5,320 nt of DNA. Origin: an uncultured Bacteroidales bacterium. Its GTDB lineage: Bacteria > Bacteroidota > Bacteroidia > Bacteroidales > F082. The notes under the pieces are model-generated. The model had not been told where the DNA came from, did no database searches, and was given only the letters and a program-made list of their open reading frames with translations. Position 1 is the first letter of the stretch; every line of letters begins with the position of its first letter. Positions 1 to 5,320 of the stretch are shown piece after piece. The position numbers were made by a program, and so were the translations under genes. Location: NCBI GenBank assembly GCA_946410535.1, contig CAMKAR010000166.1:1-5320 (forward strand). Reading direction: 5' to 3'.

Positions 1-220
1 CGACAAGTTCGCCGAAGGCTCGAAGGCCATCGCCGAAGCCATCGTGGAGGCCACTGAGCAGAACGGTGCCTATTCGCTCATCGGCGGCGGCGACAGCGTG
101 GCTTGCATCAACAAGTTCGGCCTGGCCGACCGCGTGAGCTACGTCTCGACCGGCGGCGGTGCCCTGCTCGAAGCCATCGAAGGCAAGGAACTGCCTGGCA
201 TTGCGGCGATTAAGAAGTGA
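1..220 (+). CDS. pgk: Phosphoglycerate kinase, C-terminal fragment (5' end outside window)
   Basis: Codons read in frame from position 2 to the TGA at 218-220, giving the last 72 residues. Phosphoglycerate kinase transfers phosphate between 1,3-bisphosphoglycerate and ADP in glycolysis, in the cytoplasm. The visible tail has the family's C-terminal signatures: [17 protein letters not shown] (the glycine-rich GGGD segment of the nucleotide-binding domain), then [20 protein letters not shown], ending AAIKK. These are near-invariant in bacterial Pgk, so the assignment is firm although most of the gene is missing. The natural stop and complete ending suggest the gene is intact here. It is followed by 104 bp before the next start, most of it an inverted repeat. 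No terminator with a T-run is visible directly after the stop. Confidence 0.96.
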   Translation, partial: DKFAEGSKAIAEAIVEATEQNGAYSLIGGGDSVACINKFGLADRVSYVSTGGGALLEAIEGKELPGIAAIKK

Positions 221-233
221 TTATTTTACCCTA

Positions 234-311
234 CGTCATTGCGAGGAACGAAGTAATCCAGATAAAAGATTTAATCCCTGGATTGCTTCGTCGTTTCTCC
301 TCGCAATGACG
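234..311. repeat. Imperfect inverted repeat, REP/MITE-like intergenic element
   Basis: The left arm 234-261 begins CGTCATTGCGAGGA and ends TAATCCAG. The right arm 278-311 is its reverse complement with six extra bases: it begins CTGGATTG and ends TCCTCGCAATGACG. The outer 14 bp pair perfectly, the inner 8 bp pair with one mismatch or G-T wobble, and the loop is about 16 nt and AT-rich. The GTCATTGCGAG...AATCCAG pattern is familiar as a dispersed palindromic repeat in many bacterial genomes; that it is multicopy here is inference. It fills most of the pgk to beta-helix gap and ends 13 bp before the next start codon. It could fold in RNA as a 3' structure for the pgk transcript, but no T-run follows, so I do not call it a terminator. 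Confidence 0.85.
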
Positions 312-324
312 AAAAACAACAAAA

Positions 325-1764
325 ATGTTAAAGATGAAAAGAATAGTATTTATAATTTTTCTTTTGGCTTTCGTATCAATACTGAATGCCCAATGGACGA
401 GCCCGGGCAATGGCACTACTTACACCATAGAAGACCTTGTTGAACTCAGCAACGGCTGTGTTATATGGTCAGAAAGTAACAATTCTTATAGAATCGAAAA
501 CGACGTCACCATTTCGGCCAACGACAAACTTGATGTCAATCATTCCCTAAACTTTGGCAACAACGTCACCTTGACCATCAAAGGTTCGATAGAGGCCATC
601 AATATGAGTGACTATTATTGGTTGAGTTTTTCGGGCAATTATGGTGTGAATGGTCGTATCCGTTTGGAAGATGCCACTGCTCCGTGCCTTTTCAGAAGGT
701 GTTATTTTACACAATTGGATGGCATACAAGTTATTGAAAGCGAGGCTGTTTTTACGGACTGCCATTTCCAGAACTTCCGTTGCGAACAACAAAGTGCTGT
801 TGTCGATTGCATGAACTGTGACCCAGTGTTCACGAATTGCGATTTTGATAATAATAGCGGTTCGGCCATCTGTTCGCCGGCCAATGGGCAAACCTCTCCG
901 CAAATCATTGACTGCATTTTCTTTTTGAATTTAGGTGAAAACCGACCTCAAATCAATCTTGGACCAGGCGCTCAGGATAGCATCCGCATTGTGAGATGTA
1001 CCATCGATGACGGAGACTATACAATAGGTGGAATTTCCATTGCCGACCTGATAGGAACAGGTGCAACCAAAATCCTATTGAAAGACAATATCATTAAAAA
1101 CTGCCGCTACGGTTACAACCAGCAAGGCTATAATTTGAGTTCCGTCATTATCGGCAACCAATTCATTAACAATAAATTGGAACACAATCCTATGAATGGC
1201 GGCAGCGGCATCAGCATCTATGGTATGGATGAGAACAACAAAGCTTACATCCGAAATAATGTCATAACAAACAACCATTGGGGCATTACCGTTATTAATG
1301 CCGCCGATGTCGACCTTGGCACTGAAGACGATTGGGGGCACAACGTAATCCACGGCAACGGCCATGTCTATAATTATGGAGCAATCTATGGTATTTTTGA
1401 CCTGTACAACAACTCCGCCTACGATATCACGGCTGTTGGCAACTATTGGGGAACTATTGATGAGCAAGAGATCGAAGAACACATCACCCACCAATTCGAC
1501 GACCCAAACCTCGGTTTGGTCAACTACATTCCGTTTTCCACCGATGATGCCATCGAGGAGGCAGAGAATACCGCTTTTGATGTGTGGCCCAATCCAGCCC
1601 AAGGCCGTTTCACGGTGAATGGCCAGGGAACCATGACCATCACGAATACCCTTGGACAAACCATCATAACCAAGGAAATCGACGGTGAGGAAAGCATAGC
1701 ATTGCCGCGTGGCCTTTATGTTGTGAAAATAGGCAACGCCACGCGAAAGGTGATTGTGGAATGA
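325..1764 (+). CDS. Secreted parallel beta-helix protein with T9SS type A sorting domain
   Basis: 479 residues. Residues 1-22 form a signal peptide (KMKR, then a hydrophobic core, then LNA), with likely cleavage before Gln23. Residues ~30-400 show degenerate right-handed beta-helix coils: short patterns such as FTDCHF, FTNCDF, IIDCIF and IVRCTI recur every 20-28 residues, followed by Asn-rich turns (IRNNVITNN, IIGNQFINN). NYWG at 373-376 and GLVNYIPF close the helix, as in related secreted proteins. Residues 417-479 are a T9SS C-terminal domain: VWPNP at 420-424, TNTLGQTI, GLYVVKI at 463-469, ending RKVIVE. The protein is therefore expected to cross the outer membrane by type IX secretion and be anchored or released. 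The ligand or enzyme activity is unknown; beta-helices of this sort are often polysaccharide-active or adhesive, but no catalytic motif is recognisable. ATG at 334 (MKRIVF) is an equally plausible start. The gene is more AT-rich in places than its neighbours (601-660 is about 37% GC). Confidence 0.88.
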   Translation: MLKMKRIVFIIFLLAFVSILNAQWTSPGNGTTYTIEDLVELSNGCVIWSESNNSYRIENDVTISANDKLDVNHSLNFGNNVTLTIKGSIEAINMSDYYWLSFSGNYGVNGRIRLEDATAPCLFRRCYFTQLDGIQVIESEAVFTDCHFQNFRCEQQSAVVDCMNCDPVFTNCDFDNNSGSAICSPANGQTSPQIIDCIFFLNLGENRPQINLGPGAQDSIRIVRCTIDDGDYTIGGISIADLIGTGATKILLKDNIIKNCRYGYNQQGYNLSSVIIGNQFINNKLEHNPMNGGSGISIYGMDENNKAYIRNNVITNNHWGITVINAADVDLGTEDDWGHNVIHGNGHVYNYGAIYGIFDLYNNSAYDITAVGNYWGTIDEQEIEEHITHQFDDPNLGLVNYIPFSTDDAIEEAENTAFDVWPNPAQGRFTVNGQGTMTITNTLGQTIITKEIDGEESIALPRGLYVVKIGNATRKVIVE

Positions 1765-1783
1765 CGAATTCAAACAAATTCCC

Positions 1784-1791
1784 TATCTTTG
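1784..1791 (+). promoter_or_regulatory. Bacteroidota -7 promoter box (TATCTTTG) for the DUF1887 gene
   Basis: TATCTTTG matches TAnnTTTG exactly. It lies in the 45-bp gap after the beta-helix gene and 18 bp before the ATG at 1810, so a transcript would have a leader of only about 10-14 nt. No convincing -33 TTG element sits at the usual ~19-21 bp distance; the nearest TTG (1754-1756) is 27 bp upstream, inside the previous gene. The box suggests the nuclease gene can be transcribed on its own as well as by read-through. Confidence 0.6.
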
Positions 1792-1809
1792 TGCCAAATT
1801 TTTATCACC

Positions 1810-2970
1810 ATGTCAAAGACCATCGTCAATATCATAGACCAAACCAACCCGTTGCCAGCCTATCTTTTCACCAAGGAATACTACGAAGACGGCGACGAGC
1901 TGCTGTTCATCTCCACCGAAGAAGAATCCGGCTGCATCAAACTGATCGCCAACCAATTGGAAGTGGACGAAACGCACGTGAAAAGCATCATCGTCAAGCG
2001 TTACCAAGACAATTTCCTCTACGAGCGCATCTGCCGCACCATCAAGGGCAACCTGATTCCCAACAGAAAGTATTACCTCAACCTGGCGGGCGGCAACCGT
2101 TACATGACCCTCTCGGTGCAACACGTCTTCGAGGAGTTCGACACCTTGTTTTTCTACACGCAAACCCGTGAGAACCAAATCGTGAAGACCATCTTCGACC
2201 ACAGCATCTACGACAACGACGACGAGGTGTTCCCCATCAAACACCGCATGACGCTGAAGGAGTATTTCGGCCTCTACGGACTGCAAAGCGACGTGGACAC
2301 GCCCCGCAAACAAGTGAAGGAAACCGCCTTCTCGCAGCACCTGTTCACCATGTTCTCGCAAAACCTGCTCGGGCGCGGCGACTACCAGGTGATGGAGACC
2401 CTGCGCGAGAAATACCGCAACTGGAAGTTCCTCATCATTTCGCAAGTGGAAAATCCTGATAAGGACTACATGACCGCCATCCCCAATCTCAGCAAATTCT
2501 TGGACTTCATTGGCTTCGTGCCCGAAAGACCGGGGTCGCTGCAAGGTGAGGAGATAGACTACCTCACGGGCGGTTGGTTCGAGGAATACGTCTATGCCCT
2601 CATCAAGGCCGTGCTGCAACCCGACGACATCGCCATGGGCGTGCACATCTCCAACGGCGTCATCAAGCACAACAACGAGCTGGATGTGTGTTTCATGAAA
2701 GCCAACAAGCTGTTCGTCATCGAGTGCAAGACCGGCGTGACCAGCGAGAGCCTCTTCAACGAGATTGTTTACAAGGTCTGCGCCCTGAAGGAAGTGCTGC
2801 TCGGCAGCGGCAATTCCTACATCTTCTCGCTGAAGAAGGACCACAAGGGCAACTGGAAACGCACGGCCAAATACATGGGCATCACCTTCTGCGACTGGCT
2901 CAACCTGACCAAACCCGAGCGCCTGAAGGACATCCTCAACAAGATGAACAAGATGGCCAAAGAGAGTTAA
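1810..2970 (+). CDS. Card1/Can2-like nuclease: CARF domain plus PD-(D/E)xK nuclease (DUF1887)
   Basis: 386 residues from ATG 1810. An in-frame TTG at 1789 lies inside the -7 box and is unlikely to be the start. The N-terminus (VNIIDQTNPLPAYLFTKE, then DELLFIST) matches the opening strand, loop and second strand of DUF1887 proteins. NLAGGNRYMTLSV at 91-103 is the second CARF ligand-binding motif, usually x-GG-T/N-K/R-x-M. The C-terminal part begins with GGWFEEYVYALI (254-265), typical of the family. It carries nuclease residues E290-L-D292 and E305-C-K307, a complete PD-(D/E)xK pattern, then a basic helix and a final region to residue 386. Characterised relatives (Card1, Can2) bind cyclic tetra-adenylate from type III CRISPR complexes and, with metal, cut single-stranded nucleic acid and nick DNA. 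Activity and ligand here are inferred. All key residues look intact. No cas gene or array is in the window. GC is high (2341-2400 is about 60%). Confidence 0.85.
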   Translation: MSKTIVNIIDQTNPLPAYLFTKEYYEDGDELLFISTEEESGCIKLIANQLEVDETHVKSIIVKRYQDNFLYERICRTIKGNLIPNRKYYLNLAGGNRYMTLSVQHVFEEFDTLFFYTQTRENQIVKTIFDHSIYDNDDEVFPIKHRMTLKEYFGLYGLQSDVDTPRKQVKETAFSQHLFTMFSQNLLGRGDYQVMETLREKYRNWKFLIISQVENPDKDYMTAIPNLSKFLDFIGFVPERPGSLQGEEIDYLTGGWFEEYVYALIKAVLQPDDIAMGVHISNGVIKHNNELDVCFMKANKLFVIECKTGVTSESLFNEIVYKVCALKEVLLGSGNSYIFSLKKDHKGNWKRTAKYMGITFCDWLNLTKPERLKDILNKMNKMAKES

Positions 2971-2992
2971 GTTTTTTCATTGAGAATGCTGA

Positions 2993-3025
2993 TATTCAAG
3001 GCTTCCGAATTGCAAATTCGGAAGC
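2993..3025. repeat. Perfect hairpin repeat, copy A of a flanking direct repeat
   Basis: GCTTCCGAATT (3001-3011), loop GCA, then AATTCGGAAGC (3015-3025): a perfect 11-bp stem with a 3-nt loop. The segment 2993-3024 is 30/32 identical to 4515-4546 in the same orientation. It lies between the convergent ends of the DUF1887 gene (stop 2970) and the ATPase gene (stop 3046-3048). A symmetric hairpin there could slow transcription from both sides, but neither side has a T-run after the stem; the only T-run (2972-2977) precedes it. I therefore annotate a repeat, not a terminator. Confidence 0.85.
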
Positions 3026-3045
3026 ACGGAAAGTTACCAAACAAA

Positions 3046-4389
3046 CTAAATGAGAAGCCTTTCAGGAACCCTGTATTCCAAAAACATCACATAATAAATG
3101 GGCAAATAAGTGATGATGCCTTTCGAACGGACTTCCCTTTCGTTTGAAAAGACGATTCCTCGTTTGATTTTGTAATCTTCATTGGCCGCAAAAGCATTCA
3201 GCGCATGATGAATTTGATAATTCTTGCCCGACTTCACCTCGATGGGCAACACGGAAAGGCTTTCATAGTCATCAACGATATAATCCACCTCGCCTTTGGC
3301 CTTGTTGTCGTAATAGAACAACTCATGCCCGTGTGCCCTGAGTTCCGATGCAACCACGCTCTCATACACGCTTCCCAAATTCACGCTCAACTCGTCGTTC
3401 AAAACAGCCGACACATTATATTGGTATAGCACATCGGTAAGCAACCCCACATCGTTGAAATACAGCTTGATAAGGTTTTTACTCGCCGATTCAACCAAGG
3501 GAAACGACGGCGAAGATATGGCTTTCACATCCAATGTGATGCCCGAACCCACCAAATAGTCAATCTCGTCGGCATAGTCTTTCCATCGCTTGTCGCTGCC
3601 TTCTATGGATTTGTAAACAAGGCGTTTTTTCTTGTTTTCCATATTGGATGGAACCATATTGTAAACGCTCATGATTTTCAGCTTATGCTCTTCGTCGTAT
3701 TGCGAGGCATCAAGCGCGTATAGATGTCGGATGTCTTCCTGTATCTTCCTGACAGCCACGATGTTCCTTGTATCAAGATACACATTTACGGCATCGGGCA
3801 TTCCACCTATCAACAAATAGCGCTTGAACAAGTCAAGCATCCTTACATGAAGGTTTTCGTCCAGCGATTCCCCGTTCTCAAACCTTTTCCGCAATTCGCT
3901 GATGGCCGTTTCGCCAAAGCCATTGGCCCACAAAAACTCCTCGAAATCAAGTTGGTACATGTGCTTTATCTCCAAACTTCCCACAGGGATTGAAACCGTT
4001 TGCCTCAAAGTGACACCCAATTGCGATCCGCTGGCAATGTAGGTAAAGCGGTCGTCCTCCTTGAGGAATTTCACCATCGTGAGCATGTGTGGATAGGCTT
4101 GTATTTCGTCCAAAAAGACCAAAGTGTTGACCTTTTCACGCATCTTTTCTCCAGCGATGGTGCTAAGTTGAAAATAGAATTTTTCGACAGTGTTGGCTTC
4201 GGCAAACACTTTTGGGCCGTTCTTGTCTTTGGCGAAGTTCACTTCGATGAAATTGGGAAACAAACGGCTGCCCACTTCGCGGATGATAAACGACTTGCCA
4301 ATCTGCCTAGCTCCATCGATGACGAGCATCTTGTTCGAGTTGCTTTTCAAGTATTGTTCGATATAGGCTTGTATCTTCCTTTTCAGCAT
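3046..4389 (-). CDS. AAA ATPase (AAA_14) with DUF4143 C-terminal domain
   Basis: 447 residues, ATG at 4389-4387, TAG at 3048-3046. Walker A is GARQIGKS at 26-33. Walker B is TLVFLDEIQ with D94-E95. The segment YIASGSQLG (117-125) is the typical strand and sensor region of this family. DFEEFLWANGF near 148-158 is the conserved SFxEFL-type segment. The C-terminal DUF4143 region has E367-V-D369 and E384-V-K386 (GEVDYIV, then LPIEVKSGK), resembling a PD-(D/E)xK nuclease-fold core. This family is abundant and multicopy in Bacteroidota and archaea; its role is not established, with proposed links to mobile elements, toxin-antitoxin-like functions or nucleic acid handling. Length is normal and no motif is broken. 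It is convergent with the DUF1887 gene and 128 bp downstream of the carboxypeptidase gene on the same strand, with its own -7 box. It is enclosed by a 32-bp direct repeat. Confidence 0.93.
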   Translation of the reverse strand: MLKRKIQAYIEQYLKSNSNKMLVIDGARQIGKSFIIREVGSRLFPNFIEVNFAKDKNGPKVFAEANTVEKFYFQLSTIAGEKMREKVNTLVFLDEIQAYPHMLTMVKFLKEDDRFTYIASGSQLGVTLRQTVSIPVGSLEIKHMYQLDFEEFLWANGFGETAISELRKRFENGESLDENLHVRMLDLFKRYLLIGGMPDAVNVYLDTRNIVAVRKIQEDIRHLYALDASQYDEEHKLKIMSVYNMVPSNMENKKKRLVYKSIEGSDKRWKDYADEIDYLVGSGITLDVKAISSPSFPLVESASKNLIKLYFNDVGLLTDVLYQYNVSAVLNDELSVNLGSVYESVVASELRAHGHELFYYDNKAKGEVDYIVDDYESLSVLPIEVKSGKNYQIHHALNAFAANEDYKIKRGIVFSNEREVRSKGIITYLPIYYVMFLEYRVPERLLI

Positions 4390-4409
4390 ATTACGTGGTT
4401 TTTACGCTG

Positions 4410-4417
4410 CAAAGATA
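4410..4417 (-). promoter_or_regulatory. Bacteroidota -7 promoter box (TATCTTTG) for the ATPase gene
   Basis: On the minus strand 4417-4410 reads TATCTTTG, an exact TAnnTTTG, ending 20 bp before the ATG. A candidate -33 TTTG lies at 4444-4441 on the minus strand, 23 bp away, slightly longer than usual. The first bases of the box overlap the gene-proximal unit of the 33-bp tandem array, so the array and the promoter are physically one structure. Confidence 0.65.
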
Positions 4418-4494
4418 CGCTTTTCCAAGAAATTTCACCACAAAATCATACGCTTTTCCAAGATTTTTGATTCAAAAATCATACGCTTTTCCAA
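4415..4494. repeat. Three-unit tandem repeat with exact 33-bp period upstream of the ATPase gene
   Basis: The 14-mer ATACGCTTTTCCAA starts at 4415, 4448 and 4481, each 33 bp apart, with no mismatch. Units 2 and 3 share 20 identical bases, AAAATCATACGCTTTTCCAA (4442-4461 and 4475-4494). Between the cores, 4429-4447 and 4462-4480 are also clearly related, so this is a real tandem duplication and not three isolated sites. On the minus (gene) strand the core reads TTGGAAAAGCGTAT. Thirty-three bp is close to three helical turns, which would place the copies on one face of the DNA. It could be a binding array for a regulator or a by-product of replication slippage. It is not CRISPR: units are too short and the spacers are related to each other. 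Confidence 0.88.
4462..4480. promoter_or_regulatory. 19-bp AT-rich palindrome between array units 2 and 3 (possible operator)
   Basis: GATTTTTGA (4462-4470), one central base, then TCAAAAATC (4472-4480): nine perfectly paired bases on each side. It fills the spacer between the last two 33-bp units. The matching spacer between units 1 and 2 (4429-4447) is related but has lost the symmetry. It could bind a dimeric regulator, but a short AT-rich palindrome can also occur by chance. Confidence 0.4.
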
Positions 4495-4514
4495 AAACAG
4501 TCTGGCTGTACGTT

Positions 4515-4546
4515 TATTCAAGGCTTTCGGATTGCAAATTCGGAAG
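4515..4546. repeat. Hairpin repeat, copy B of the flanking direct repeat
   Basis: 30/32 identical to 2993-3024, same orientation. The two differences (C to T at 4527, A to G at 4530) turn a C-G and an A-T pair into T-G and G-T pairs, so a plus-strand RNA would still fold along the full stem, while minus-strand RNA would have two A/C mismatches. The repeat overlaps the 3' end of the ldcA-like gene on the minus strand, supplying its stop codon and last residues. With copy A it brackets the ATPase gene and its tandem array; repeat-to-repeat distance is 1522 bp. Confidence 0.82.
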
Positions 4547-5320
4547 AACAAGGTGAAACTGTCAACAGAGCTCCTTCACCCAAAACCAACGCCCGATTGT
4601 CGTCGAAATGCCCCGCTGGAAAACCGAAACAAACGGGATAGTCGTAGTCTTTCACGGCTTCGGCAATCACTTCCTCAGCGGTCATGCCGAAAGGATGGCT
4701 GTTGTCCTTGATCTGCGTCAGGCCGCCCACGACGAGACCTTTCAGATGGTCGAGCTTGCCAGCGCGTTTCAGGCAGTGCATCATCCTATCGATGTGATAG
4801 ATATACTCGTCCACCTCCTCGATGAACAGGATCTTTCCATCCACCTCAGGGAAGGAGTCGGAACCCATCATGCCATACAACACCGAAAGGTTGCCCCCAA
4901 CGATTTCGCCTTCCATCACGCCTTGGCGGTTCAGGGGATGGCTGGGCAACTCATAACGCAAAGGCTTGCCCGTCAAGGCATCGACAAGCGACTGTTTGGC
5001 TTCGGGCGTCTTGTTGGCGAAATAGAAAGGCATCGAAGCGTGAAGCGTAGGCACACCCAAGCGGTTCAATTTTCCATGAAACACCGTGATGTCGCTGAAA
5101 CCTACCAACCATTTGGGATGCTCCAAAAACTTCGAGAAGTCCAACCTATCAATGATGCGGATGCTGCCATAGCCGCCTCGGGCACACCAGATGGCTTCGA
5201 TCTCTTCATTGTCGAGATAGTGCTGAAACACGGCGGCACGAAAATCGTCGCTGCCGGCAAAGATATGGTGCTGGGCAAAAAGCGCGTCGTCATACACAGG
5301 CACGAAACCTTGCTCTTTCA
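4518..5320 (-). CDS. ldcA: L,D-carboxypeptidase, peptidase family S66 (5' end outside window)
   Basis: 266 residues visible, open to the window edge; stop TGA at 4520-4518. The reading frame continues upstream of the GTG at 5303-5301 (residues KEQGFV), so that codon is internal. About 30-40 N-terminal residues are probably missing. S66 enzymes remove the terminal D-Ala from the murein tetrapeptide in the cytoplasm during peptidoglycan recycling; MccF, a microcin C resistance enzyme, is a relative. The full triad is visible: Ser in GFSDIT (codon 5096-5094), Glu in LFIEEVDEY (codon 4820-4818) and His in PAGHFDDN (codon 4610-4608). ARGGYGSIRI and EIVGGNLSVL are further family motifs. The C-terminus is odd: after ALLTV the last residues (SEFAIRKP) are encoded by the flanking repeat, so the original ending was probably replaced. 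The triad lies upstream of this, so activity may be retained. Confidence 0.92.
   Translation of the reverse strand, partial: KEQGFVPVYDDALFAQHHIFAGSDDFRAAVFQHYLDNEEIEAIWCARGGYGSIRIIDRLDFSKFLEHPKWLVGFSDITVFHGKLNRLGVPTLHASMPFYFANKTPEAKQSLVDALTGKPLRYELPSHPLNRQGVMEGEIVGGNLSVLYGMMGSDSFPEVDGKILFIEEVDEYIYHIDRMMHCLKRAGKLDHLKGLVVGGLTQIKDNSHPFGMTAEEVIAEAVKDYDYPVCFGFPAGHFDDNRALVLGEGALLTVSPCSSEFAIRKP

Noticed and set aside
159..443. Plus-strand 94-codon frame and minus-strand frame 231-416 across the inverted repeat
   Set aside because: Both are translations of the palindromic repeat (HCEE-type peptides) and overlap pgk or the start of the beta-helix gene; neither has family features.
1789..1809. Upstream TTG start for the DUF1887 protein
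   Set aside because: The TTG lies inside the TATCTTTG promoter box; ATG 1810 gives an N-terminus that starts right at the family's first conserved strand.
1813..2844. Long minus-strand open frame of 343 codons opposite the DUF1887 gene
   Set aside because: It mirrors a high-GC gene with strong codon bias; the sequence is low-complexity and rich in V, H, L and D, with no domain, while the plus strand encodes a clear two-domain protein.
3001..3025. Bidirectional intrinsic terminator between the convergent genes
   Set aside because: The stem is perfect but no T-run follows it on either strand, and the same sequence recurs at 4515-4546 as a repeat.
2574..3053. Plus-strand 159-codon frame overlapping the DUF1887 3' end
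   Set aside because: A frame-shadow of the nuclease gene, rich in Q, R and H, ending in the hairpin repeat; no start context or homology features.
4415..4494. CRISPR array
   Set aside because: The invariant core is only 14 bp, there are three copies, and the spacers are diverged versions of one another.

Overview
The window looks like a chromosomal stretch from a member of the Bacteroidota, most likely Bacteroidales. Three things in the sequence point there. One gene encodes a secreted protein with a type IX secretion (T9SS) C-terminal sorting domain. Two intergenic gaps carry perfect TAnnTTTG boxes, the -7 element of Bacteroidota promoters. No strong Shine-Dalgarno sequences precede the starts. 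I cannot name the genus.

Layout, left to right. Positions 1-220 are the 3' end of a phosphoglycerate kinase gene (pgk). Positions 234-311 are an imperfect inverted repeat of the dispersed REP/MITE-like kind. Positions 325-1764 encode a secreted beta-helix protein with a T9SS sorting domain. After a 45-bp gap holding a -7 box, positions 1810-2970 encode a DUF1887 protein of the Card1/Can2 type: an N-terminal CARF-like ligand-binding domain and a C-terminal PD-(D/E)xK nuclease. Convergent to it, positions 3046-4389 (minus) encode an AAA ATPase with a DUF4143 C-terminal region. Upstream of the ATPase lies a three-unit tandem array with an exact 33-bp period; only the gene-proximal unit carries a -7 box. 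Positions 4518-5320 (minus) hold an S66-family L,D-carboxypeptidase (ldcA-like) whose 5' end is outside the window. Two near-identical 32-bp hairpin-forming sequences (2993-3024 and 4515-4546) flank the ATPase gene in direct orientation. The second one supplies the stop codon and last residues of the carboxypeptidase.

How the genes relate: pgk and ldcA are housekeeping-type genes (glycolysis; peptidoglycan recycling) and probably form the conserved backbone. The DUF1887 nuclease and the repeat-flanked ATPase are accessory-type genes between them. The most interesting gene is the DUF1887 nuclease. Family members studied so far are activated by cyclic oligoadenylate made by type III CRISPR complexes, yet no CRISPR array, Cas10 or other cas gene is visible here. 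I see no direct evidence that the nuclease and the ATPase work together; they are convergent and separately promoted.
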